This document shows positions 1 to 7,059 of a DNA stretch of 18,867 bases, in pieces. The notes under the pieces are model-generated. The model was not told the origin of the DNA. It saw only the letters and a program-made list of their open reading frames with translations, and ran no database searches. This DNA is from Anaerolineales bacterium UBA3905 (GTDB lineage: Bacteria > Chloroflexota > Anaerolineae > Caldilineales > Caldilineaceae), in contig DGFH01000118.1 of the NCBI GenBank assembly GCA_002391565.1, positions 22,326 through 41,192 of the forward strand, in the 5' to 3' direction. The translations under genes were made by a program, and so were the position numbers. Within the stretch, counting starts at the first letter, position 1. Each line of letters opens with the position of its first letter.

Positions 1-3000
1 TCCAGGTGCGCCCGTTCGGATCGGTCAGGCTGACGAGCCGCCCCATGCCGCTGTAGGCGAAGTCCCAGTGCTTGCCGCGCGGGTCGGTGATGCGCGTCAC
101 CAGCCCGAGTGCATTGCGCGCATAGGTCACTGTCCCGATCACGGGCAGCGTGATCGAGGTGAGGTCGCCGCCGCTGTTGTAGGTGAAATCGCTGGCGCGG
201 TTCAAGCGATCGACGACGCGGATCACGCGCTCCCTGTCGTCGTATTCGATGGTGGTTGCCTTGCCCAGCGGGTCGATGATCTGCGTGAAGCTGCCCATGG
301 CGTTGCTCCCCAGCGCAATCTGCCGTCCCGCTGGCGTGGTCGCACCGCTGGGGATTGACTCGCGGTCGCGCGTCGCCCGCCAGACGTTGCCGGCCGGGTC
401 GGTGAGGCTGCTGAGCCAGCGCCGCGTGTCGTAGCCGAACACGTAGGCGGCGGCGCCCGGCCGCGTGATCTGCTGCAGCGCGCCCAGGCTGTTGTAGGCA
501 AACGTCGTCTGCTCGCCAGCGGCGTCGGTGCTCTGGATGCGGCGATCCATGGCGTCGTAGGTGTAGGTCTCGGTCTGGGCGATCGGCAGTCCTTCCCCGC
601 CTGTGAAGACGGTCAGGTTGCCACCGGCGTCGTAGGCATAGGTGTACACCGTGCCCAACCGGTCGGTGTAGCGTGTGAGCCGGTCGTTGGCGTCGTAAGT
701 AAAGTGCTCGGTGGCGCCGCCGGGGTAGGTGATCTGCGTCAGGCGTTTGTGTGCATCGTAGTCAAAGGTCACTGTTCCGATGCCGGCGTCCGAATCGGTG
801 AGGGAAGCCAGCGCGCCTGCCGCCGGGTCACTGTCCGGTTTGTAGGTGAAGGTGACGACGCCGCCCGCCGGGTTCTGCTCCGTCAGCATCTGCCCGCGCG
901 CGTTGTAGGTGTAAGTCCACACGCCGCCGCGCGCGTCGCGCCAGGTGAGCAGATTGCCGGCCGCGTCGTAGGTGAACTGCTCGAAGGCGCCGTCGGGGTA
1001 GTCGATGCGCGTCAGGTCGTAAGCCGTCGTGCTGCCCGAACGCAGCGCGTAGGTGTAGGTGGTCGTCTTGCCGCGCCCGTTGGTGACGCTGGCGAGGCGA
1101 CCGGTGGGCGCGTGATAGGTGAAGCTGGAGACTGCGTCCAGCCGGTCGGTCATGCCCACCAGCCGCGCCAGCTTGTCATAGCGGAAGACGGTGCGCGTCC
1201 CGCCCTGGTCCTGGCGCGCGACGTAAAAGCTGGGGCGCAGCATCCCGCCGTAGTCGAAGAAGTGGACCACCTCGCCGCCGTCAGGGAAGCGTTCGACGTT
1301 GCGGTAGCCGCTGAAGAAGAACTCGCTCTTGGCGCCAAGCGCATCGGTTTGTTCTAACACGCGTCCCCAGGCGTCGAAGACGTTGGTCGTCTGCGCCACT
1401 GTGGTGGAATCAGCCTTGAAGATCTGCGTGAGGTTGTTGTCGGCGTCGTAGGCGTAGCGCCAGACCACGCCTTCGGGGTCGGTGTAGGCGATGAGCTGGT
1501 TGCTGGCGTTGTAGGCAAAGCCCAGCGTGCGCCCGCCGCTGGCGGTGACGCTGGTGAGCCGGTCGCCGGTGTAGGCGAAGGTCAGCGTGCCGCCCAGCGC
1601 GTCGCGCACCTGGGTCAATCTCCCGTTGCCGTCGTAGGTGAAGGTGGTCGTGTTGTTGTTGGCATCCTGCCAGGTGGTGATGCGCCCGGCGGCGTCGTAT
1701 TCATAGCGGGCGCCGCTGCGATCCTGGAGATGATAGCCGCTGCCGTCCACGGTGAGCAGATCTGTCGTCCCCACGGGCGACGCATAGGAGCCATCCGCCA
1801 GTCGCACAAAGGTGCTGGTTTCGCTGCTGGTGTGGAGCGAGACGGCGTTGTTGAGCAGCTGATCCATCGCCCACTTCGTGGCGACGGCGGTCGTCGTCCA
1901 GCCCTGCGGATTGAGCTGATTCGCCAGCAGGTCGAGGGCCACGTGGGTGTAGGCGATGGCGGAGGCGGCGTTGACGGCGCCGCCCGCGCCCAGCCCGGCG
2001 GCGCCGTCGCTGTGAACATTCGCCGTCCACTGGTAGCTGTGTGTCCAACCGTAGCCCAGCGGCCCGAGCGTGTAGTTGTTCGCGCTGGTATAGCTGCGGG
2101 CAAACGCCAGCCCCAGCGGCGGCGCGTCGGGTCCGATCTCCAGGTCGGTGCGGTCGTAGAGAAATTCGCCGGTCAACATATCGACCGGCTCGCCGCTTTT
2201 AGGAGTTTCGGTTCTCCAATAGTCGGTGGTCAAGGGGTCGCCACGGAATGCGGGATCGGTCATTTTCGGTTCCGTGCCTTCGCCGCCAGCCAGCCCGCCG
2301 TTGATGATCATGCCCATGTCGGCGTTGTCTGCCGTCTGCTTGCGCTGGATGTAGCCGACGCCGCTCCAACTGCCCACAGTCTGCTGGCCATCCTGGGGCA
2401 GCACCAGCTCGTAGCCGTCGGCGATCAGCGTGTCGAACCAGGTCAGGCGGCTGGGAGCGTAGTCGACCAGCTGGCTGCGGATGCCGGCCCAGTTGCTGCT
2501 CGTGGCGAGAAAGGTTTTCACCCCCTGGGCGTTGCCGAACTGCAGCATCCGGATCGTGGAGACGGCGTCGAAGCCGGGAATCTGTTGCATCTGCAGCAGC
2601 ACGCCGTGCTCGAACGCGCTGTCCATCATCGTCTGGACGCGGCCGCTGAGCCAGACATCGCTGACGCCGTCGGTGGAAGCCAGACCGCTGTACGCCAGCG
2701 GGATGTCGATGAAGAAGCTTTCCTCCTGCCCCACGATGCCGACGCGATGCTGGGTCAGCGTGCGCGTGTGGTTGAGGCGATCCACCAGGTCGTCGAAGAG
2801 CGCCACCTGGTGCATCCAGACCTGCCCCATCAGGTTGAGCAGTTCGCCGCGCACCGGTTCGGTGCGACGGTGCAGCCCTTGAAAGACCGCCTGCGTCAGC
2901 AGCCGGTTGCGGCGGCTCAGCAATTCCTGCGACGCGCCGTTCCAGTCGTGCACGATGGCGTAGGAGCCAGTGCCGCTGGTCAGGTCGAAATCGCGCTGCT

Positions 3001-4210
3001 GGTCGGGGATCGTGAGCGGGTGGTCGATGGCAATGTTGATGGTGAAGACGGTGCCGGTCGGCGTGGCGGTGTAGGTAACCACCGGCGTGCCATCCACGCG
3101 CAGCACTGACGCCGCCGCGCTTTCATCATAAAAGATTGTGACCCGGCGGCTGGCGATCGCGTAGGTGTAGAACGTGCGGTTGTCGCCTGGCTGGTCGTTG
3201 CGCGTGATGCTGAGCTTGTGGCGCATCCCGACCGGCAGATTCGTCATGCGCGCCGACTGGTTGGCGACGGCTTGTGCAAAAGGCAGGCTGGTCGCGTAGC
3301 TGCTCATCTCTGTGGCCACGATGGTGCGTCCGCCCACCACGTCGTCGAAGCCGGCCGTCGGCAGGTTGGTGCGCAGATGCTGAACCAGGTTCATGCTGTA
3401 GGCGGTCAGGTCGGCGCGGATGTTCGCCTCGTTGATGTTCTGGGCAGAATCCGCCGTGACGGTGGCGCCGCTCTGGGCGCGGCTCATGAAGGTTGTCCGG
3501 TTATAGCCCAAGACGCCGCCGAGGTTGCTCAGACCGGTGGTGGCCTGATACTCTTTCATTGCCGGGTCAAAGGTGTACCACGCACCGCCGATGTTGGCTT
3601 GCGCCCACACGCGGAAGACCTTGACCCCGCCCGTCACGCCTTCGACCGGTATCCCACCGTTGCCGAGCACGTTGATCGCCTCGGCTTCGGTTGCGCCCAC
3701 CCAGTTCGCCAGCCGCGCCGCAGTATACGTGACATCGCCGGTGACAAAGTGCGCGTCGTAGCCCGCCGCGCGCATCAGCGCAATGAACAGCGCCGCCTGA
3801 TCCGCGTCGTTGCCGCGCCCGGCCAGCAGCGTCGCCGTGGCGCCGTTGATCGACCCGTAGACCGGCGTGTAGTCGATCATGTTGTGTACGTAGTCGAAGA
3901 TCAGTTTTGGGTCGTTCTTCAGCGCGCGCGCCTGCGCTGCGATCTCCGGCGTGATCTCGGTCTCGGACGGAGTGACGGCGGCGGGCGCAACTTCTTCTGT
4001 TGTGGCTAATGCGGCTCGCGCTGCGTCCGGCGTGATGGGCGCCAGTGTGGCGTAGCGCCAGCCTGGCCCAGGCGCCGGCGCGGGCGTCTGAGCGTGCAAG
4101 GGCGTGTGCCCCCCAAAACTGAACAGACTCATCAACGCCATTGCCGCCAGACCGGCCAGCCATGCGCGCTGACGGATAAGCCCACTTCTGGATTTGGGTT
4201 GCGTTTTCAT
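1..4210 (-). CDS. Giant secreted RHS/YD-repeat protein with transglutaminase-like domain (C-terminus outside window)
   Basis: Read from the ATG at 4210, this frame stays open to base 1, giving at least 1403 residues; the stop and C-terminal tip lie outside the window. A GGAG ribosome site sits about 10 bases upstream. Residues 1-40 form a Sec signal peptide (Arg/Lys-rich start, hydrophobic core 16-33, likely cut after LHA at 40). Residues about 95-220 resemble the transglutaminase-like domain common at the front of RHS proteins, but the Cys position is Asp135 and the His position is Arg200; only Asp215 of the triad remains. An RHS entry motif (PVDMLTGEF, 675-683) precedes the repeats, and YD repeats of the form YxYDxxGR/NL run from about 838 to the edge. 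RHS shells usually enclose a C-terminal toxin or form a cell-surface tube; which applies here cannot be seen. It is probably cotranscribed with the small YD gene at 4244-4594. The protein is exported by inference from the signal peptide. Confidence 0.9.
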   Translation of the reverse strand, partial: MKTQPKSRSGLIRQRAWLAGLAAMALMSLFSFGGHTPLHAQTPAPAPGPGWRYATLAPITPDAARAALATTEEVAPAAVTPSETEITPEIAAQARALKNDPKLIFDYVHNMIDYTPVYGSINGATATLLAGRGNDADQAALFIALMRAAGYDAHFVTGDVTYTAARLANWVGATEAEAINVLGNGGIPVEGVTGGVKVFRVWAQANIGGAWYTFDPAMKEYQATTGLSNLGGVLGYNRTTFMSRAQSGATVTADSAQNINEANIRADLTAYSMNLVQHLRTNLPTAGFDDVVGGRTIVATEMSSYATSLPFAQAVANQSARMTNLPVGMRHKLSITRNDQPGDNRTFYTYAIASRRVTIFYDESAAASVLRVDGTPVVTYTATPTGTVFTINIAIDHPLTIPDQQRDFDLTSGTGSYAIVHDWNGASQELLSRRNRLLTQAVFQGLHRRTEPVRGELLNLMGQVWMHQVALFDDLVDRLNHTRTLTQHRVGIVGQEESFFIDIPLAYSGLASTDGVSDVWLSGRVQTMMDSAFEHGVLLQMQQIPGFDAVSTIRMLQFGNAQGVKTFLATSSNWAGIRSQLVDYAPSRLTWFDTLIADGYELVLPQDGQQTVGSWSGVGYIQRKQTADNADMGMIINGGLAGGEGTEPKMTDPAFRGDPLTTDYWRTETPKSGEPVDMLTGEFLYDRTDLEIGPDAPPLGLAFARSYTSANNYTLGPLGYGWTHSYQWTANVHSDGAAGLGAGGAVNAASAIAYTHVALDLLANQLNPQGWTTTAVATKWAMDQLLNNAVSLHTSSETSTFVRLADGSYASPVGTTDLLTVDGSGYHLQDRSGARYEYDAAGRITTWQDANNNTTTFTYDGNGRLTQVRDALGGTLTFAYTGDRLTSVTASGGRTLGFAYNASNQLIAYTDPEGVVWRYAYDADNNLTQIFKADSTTVAQTTNVFDAWGRVLEQTDALGAKSEFFFSGYRNVERFPDGGEVVHFFDYGGMLRPSFYVARQDQGGTRTVFRYDKLARLVGMTDRLDAVSSFTYHAPTGRLASVTNGRGKTTTYTYALRSGSTTAYDLTRIDYPDGAFEQFTYDAAGNLLTWRDARGGVWTYTYNARGQMLTEQNPAGGVVTFTYKPDSDPAAGALASLTDSDAGIGTVTFDYDAHKRLTQITYPGGATEHFTYDANDRLTRYTDRLGTVYTYAYDAGGNLTVFTGGEGLPIAQTETYTYDAMDRRIQSTDAAGEQTTFAYNSLGALQQITRPGAAAYVFGYDTRRWLSSLTDPAGNVWRATRDRESIPSGATTPAGRQIALGSNAMGSFTQIIDPLGKATTIEYDDRERVIRVVDRLNRASDFTYNSGGDLTSITLPVIGTVTYARNALGLVTRITDPRGKHWDFAYSGMGRLVSLTDPNGRTW

Positions 4211-4243
4211 GGCAATGTCTCCAGTGACAGTTGACTTCTGCGC

Positions 4244-4594
4244 CTAGCGCGTGACAACCGGCAAATAGATGCTTGCCCGATAGGTCTGCGTGATCAGGTT
4301 GCCAGTGGCATCATAGTGATATTGGAGTGTGACGCCGCTGTAATCAGCGGTGGTGATGCGCCCGGCGCCATCGTAGCTTAGCGTGATGACGCGGGCGGGT
4401 GGCGGTGCTGCGGAGGCAGGAATCGGCGCTGTCGATGCTGGCGCCAGCGTCAAAGGCGCCAACTGTAGGCTCGGATGGAGACGAGGAAAAGGGGCGCCTG
4501 CCGCTATCAGCAACAGCGAAGCAAGCAAGAGCATCGACAACAGCACTTTCTGATGCATAGCATTGATCTGGGCGTGGCGCACGTGGAACTTCAT
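4244..4594 (-). CDS. Small secreted YD-repeat protein (miniature RHS)
   Basis: This 116-residue protein has a hydrophobic export signal (about residues 13-34) and a Pro/Ala/Ser-rich spacer. One to two YD repeats follow (LSYDGAGRITT, then YHYDATGNLI), and the last residues are SIYLPVVTR. The start at 4594 has an AAAGGAA ribosome site about 11 bases upstream; an internal ATG at 4558 would still leave a signal peptide. A convincing promoter lies at 4653-4681. The stop is 33 bp before the giant RHS gene, so the two are probably cotranscribed. The layout looks like the two ends of an RHS protein joined with nearly all repeats lost, so it could be an internally deleted RHS gene or a genuine small surface protein. 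I do not know a function. Confidence 0.7.
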   Translation of the reverse strand: MKFHVRHAQINAMHQKVLLSMLLLASLLLIAAGAPFPRLHPSLQLAPLTLAPASTAPIPASAAPPPARVITLSYDGAGRITTADYSGVTLQYHYDATGNLITQTYRASIYLPVVTR

Positions 4595-4652
4595 AGGCGC
4601 TCGTTCCTTTCAACCGGGGATTGTATGATTGATTACGCTATACCTGAAGGTT

Positions 4653-4681
4653 ATCATAGCATAGTTGACGTTTTCACTCAA
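4653..4681 (-). promoter_or_regulatory. Sigma70-type promoter of the YD/RHS gene pair
   Basis: On the minus strand TTGAGT (4681-4676) and TATGAT (4658-4653) are separated by exactly 17 bases, matching four and five of six consensus positions. The predicted transcription start near 4646 leaves a leader of about 50 nt before the ATG at 4594. The surrounding stretch is clearly more AT-rich than the flanking genes. Confidence 0.6.
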
Positions 4682-4718
4682 TACTTTCGTAAGGTTTTGG
4701 GCGTTGTTGATTTTTTTG

Positions 4719-4777
4719 GGGTGTATTTCATGTTCGGGGGGCACAGACTTCGATTGATGAGGATTCACAAAATGATC
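4719..4777 (+). repeat. Dispersed imperfect repeat, copy 1 (short form)
   Basis: The 37 bases starting GGGTGTATTTCATGT match 33 of 37 at 18780-18816, and the following 22 bases, ending ACAAAATGATC, match 19 of 22 at 18846-18867. The other copy has 29 extra bases between the two blocks. A third block resembling that insert (GGCTGAAAGCCGAA, 4870-4883) lies about 100 bp downstream. The repeat occupies non-coding DNA between two minus-strand units. No transposase is associated; orientation is arbitrary. Confidence 0.75.
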
Positions 4778-4849
4778 CGGCAATCGACGTTGTTGCCATC
4801 AGCGCACAGAGCGGCGCCTCCCGTAGGTCATCGCCTCCGGCGGGACGGC

Positions 4850-4894
4850 GTCATTGGCCGGAAGCGTCCGGCTGAAAGCCGAATCTGCAATGAC
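4850..4894 (-). terminator. Structured stem-loop at the 3' end of the catabolic operon
   Basis: An outer 7-bp stem (GTCATTG at 4850-4856 with CAATGAC at 4888-4894) encloses a perfect 6-bp hairpin (GCCGGA, loop AGCG, TCCGGC, 4857-4872). An alternative small hairpin, GGCT-GAA-AGCC, lies at 4870-4880. It begins three bases after the GH4 stop codon. There is no U-run after it, so it is not a textbook intrinsic terminator; it may protect the mRNA 3' end, or belong to the repeat family. Confidence 0.45.
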
Positions 4895-4897
4895 TGG

Positions 4898-6160
4898 TCA
4901 TACCTGGGCGCGGCGGCTTGCATCCAGCAATTGCTGCGCCAGTGGCAGCGACAACACCAGCGGATTGGCGGCCAGGGCGCGCGTCATGGCGGGTGGATCA
5001 TCGTGCCAGATCGACTCGGCAGCCAGCCACTGATATTCGGCCAGCATGTGCAGCAGCCCAACAACCGTCGCCGGCAGCCGCTCCTGCACCAGTGGTGTGG
5101 CGCCTGTTCGCTCCAACCGCGCCGTGACTTCGACCACGCGGTCGGGCGCAAAGTCTGGCAGTGCGGTTCGGTTGGGAACATTCAGCGTGTGGATTGCGCC
5201 TTCGCCACGCACCAGCCCGCGCAACACTTCCACCGCCATGTCGCCAAAGATCGAACCACCGCGTCCGTGCGTCAGGTGCGGGACGGCGGCGGCAATCTGC
5301 TCACGAAAATGAGCATAGTAGCCCGGCAGCGCCTCCAGGATTTCCTCGGCGCGCGTTTGTGGTTCGGCCAATGCTTCGGCGACCGTCTCCTCGCGATAGT
5401 AGTAATATTGCAAATAGCTGTTGGGCAGCCGCCCATACTCACGCGTCAGGCGGAACTGGCGTTTGACGCGCGCCGAGACATCGCCTCGCGCCAGCACTGC
5501 GTCGGAGTGACGCATCATCACTGCCACGCCATCCTCACCGTTGATAGTAAAGCGCGTGCTCCATGTGGCATGGTTGAGCCCGATCGACTCCAGCTCGATC
5601 GTTGCCTCTGGCATCGCCAGGGCGTGGCGCAACTTGCGCGCGTCGTCCTGACTCTGGTCGCAGATGGCGATGCAGGGCACGCGGCTGAAATGCGTCACCG
5701 CCTCGGCCACGATCTGTGTGGGGTTGGTGTAGTTGACCAACACTGCACCCGGCGCCAGCCGCGCCATGTCGGCGACGATGCGCTTGATCACCGGCAAGGT
5801 GCGCATGGCAAAAAAGAAACCGCCCGGCCCGATCGTCTCTTGCCCGATGACGCCAAAGTGAAGCGGGATGCGCTCATCCAGCCGCCGCGCTTGAAAGCCG
5901 CCCTGGCGAAAGGTGGTCAATACGTAGTCGGCGCCAGCGATGGCAACTTGCTGGTCGGTCGTCGCCGTGATCGTCAGGTTGGCGCCCGCTGCCGCCGCCA
6001 GCCGCTGTCCCAGCTGCTGCACGATTTCCAGCTCAGGCGAGGCAATGTCCATCAGCGCCAGCTCGGCGCCGTCGAAATCCGCCGCGTGTTGGATGAAGGC
6101 GTTGATCAGGCCGGGCGCGTAGGCGCTGCCACCGCCGATGATGGCAATTTTGCAAGCCAT
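4898..6160 (-). CDS. GH4-type NAD(H)-dependent glycosidase of unknown specificity
   Basis: Glycoside hydrolase family 4 enzymes cleave glycosides by transient oxidation at C3 with NAD and a divalent metal. Visible here are the N-terminal Rossmann glycine motif (IIGGGSAY, 7-14), Asp38 at the end of the second strand, the family block RQGGFQARRLDERI (85-98) followed by GQETIGPGG (106-114), NYTNP (143-147), a metal-ligand Cys167 and GLNHATW with His197. The 420 residues are near the usual family length. The tetrapeptide starting at Cys167 is CDQS, unlike those of characterised subgroups. The start is secure because the Rossmann fold begins at residue 4, and CAAAGGA lies about 10 bases upstream. 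It overlaps the PfkB gene by 55 bp and is the last gene of the operon. Calling it a phospho-glucosidase or alpha-galactosidase would be a guess; no PTS is nearby, so the substrate probably enters unphosphorylated. Confidence 0.87.
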   Translation of the reverse strand: MACKIAIIGGGSAYAPGLINAFIQHAADFDGAELALMDIASPELEIVQQLGQRLAAAAGANLTITATTDQQVAIAGADYVLTTFRQGGFQARRLDERIPLHFGVIGQETIGPGGFFFAMRTLPVIKRIVADMARLAPGAVLVNYTNPTQIVAEAVTHFSRVPCIAICDQSQDDARKLRHALAMPEATIELESIGLNHATWSTRFTINGEDGVAVMMRHSDAVLARGDVSARVKRQFRLTREYGRLPNSYLQYYYYREETVAEALAEPQTRAEEILEALPGYYAHFREQIAAAVPHLTHGRGGSIFGDMAVEVLRGLVRGEGAIHTLNVPNRTALPDFAPDRVVEVTARLERTGATPLVQERLPATVVGLLHMLAEYQWLAAESIWHDDPPAMTRALAANPLVLSLPLAQQLLDASRRAQV

Positions 6161-7059
6161 GCTTCCATTCCTTTGAAGTTAACCAGCGCACGGGTGATGC
6201 CCGGTGTTGTTACGGCAATACCGCCACAGGCTACGCCGGCGCGCATACACACGTCGAGCGACGCACCGTGTACAAAGCGGCTCAAGAAACCGGCGTCGAA
6301 GGCGTCGCCCGCGCCCGTCGTGTCGATAGCCTGCACTGCCAGCGCCGGGACATGCACCGGTGGCTGGCCGTTGCGTGAATGCGCTGTTGCGCCCGTCGCC
6401 CCTTGCTTGAGCACGAGCACACCACGCCGCATGGCAGCAAGCGTCTCAGTGATAGCAGTCGCCATATCCGGCGCACCAGCAATGTGTTGAAGTTCCATTT
6501 CGCCGGGCATGAAGAGATCGAGGTCGGCGATCATGGCGGCCAGACGCGGGTCGCGCAGCGCGGCTTCATCCCAACCCGGATCCATCGACACCGTCATACC
6601 TGCGGCGTGTGCAATGTCGCAAGCGTTGGGCGTCTCCAGCGCAGCTAGAAAGCTGCATACATGGAGATGTTTTGCCGGGTGTGTGCGCAAGATAGTCGCC
6701 AGGTCGGGCGGCGTAGCGGGGCGCTGAAACCGTGTGACGAAAGCGCGATCGCCTGGAAAGGAGAGCGCCACCGTCACCTGTGGCAGCGGGTGTGGATGCT
6801 CGCGAATCAGGCTGCGATCCAGCCCGGATTCGTCGAGCAGCCGCCGCAACAAGTCGCTGAAAGGGTCGCTCCCCAACTCGGCGATCAGCCCGACGCGCAC
6901 CCCCAGGGTGTGCAGCACGGCGGCGACGATGGCGCTGCCGCCCAGCGACGCCGCCAGGTCGCCAGCAAAGATCTCTGTACCCGGCGTCGGCATTCTGGGC
7001 AGGTCAGTGAAGATCAGATCGCAAAAGATCGGCCCGTAGACGATGACATCATACATCAT
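6106..7059 (-). CDS. PfkB-family (ribokinase-like) carbohydrate kinase
   Basis: This is a 317-residue cytoplasmic sugar kinase transferring phosphate from ATP to a sugar hydroxyl. The N-terminal substrate lid strands are followed by LGGSAIVAA (39-47) and ELGSDPFSD (61-69), matching PfkB signature 1, although the usual Asn of GGxxxN is replaced. Signature 2, DTTGAGDAFDAGF (246-258), holds the anion hole and the catalytic base Asp252. The start overlaps the sulfatase stop as ATGA (7056-7059), implying translational coupling; a second ATG follows immediately. Its 3' end overlaps the GH4 gene by 55 bp. The substrate cannot be read from the sequence; the operon suggests it phosphorylates the sugar released by the sulfatase and GH4 steps. 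Ribokinase, fructokinase, KDG kinase or sulfofructose kinase-like roles are all possible. Confidence 0.9.
   Translation of the reverse strand: MMYDVIVYGPIFCDLIFTDLPRMPTPGTEIFAGDLAASLGGSAIVAAVLHTLGVRVGLIAELGSDPFSDLLRRLLDESGLDRSLIREHPHPLPQVTVALSFPGDRAFVTRFQRPATPPDLATILRTHPAKHLHVCSFLAALETPNACDIAHAAGMTVSMDPGWDEAALRDPRLAAMIADLDLFMPGEMELQHIAGAPDMATAITETLAAMRRGVLVLKQGATGATAHSRNGQPPVHVPALAVQAIDTTGAGDAFDAGFLSRFVHGASLDVCMRAGVACGGIAVTTPGITRALVNFKGMEAWLAKLPSSAVAAPTRPA

Larger units (their letters stand above)
4595..4897. other. Intergenic region between the catabolic operon and the YD/RHS pair
   Basis: This gap of about 300 bp contains no convincing gene. From left to right it holds the leader and promoter of the small YD gene, an AT-rich stretch with a run of seven T at 4711-4717, the dispersed repeat at 4719-4777, a GC-rich stretch, and a stem-loop next to the stop of the GH4 gene. 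The long plus-strand open frame that crosses it is an antisense shadow of the GH4 and PfkB genes. Confidence 0.7.

Noticed and set aside
1..2520. Periodic similarity within the RHS gene as a DNA repeat or CRISPR array
   Set aside because: The periodicity comes from degenerate YD protein repeats; there are no identical direct repeats with regular spacers.
1730..3109. A 459-codon open frame on the plus strand
   Set aside because: It is antisense to the continuous RHS/YD-repeat frame, shows no protein-like domain and is rich in the low-complexity composition expected of the complement of GC-rich coding DNA.
1..4210. Calling the RHS protein a polymorphic toxin with an immunity gene
   Set aside because: The C-terminus, where a toxin domain would be, lies outside the window, and no immunity gene can be seen.
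4475..6490. A 671-codon open frame on the plus strand
   Set aside because: It lies opposite the GH4 and PfkB genes, whose motifs are clear, and crosses an intergenic region; it is a shadow of GC-rich third positions.
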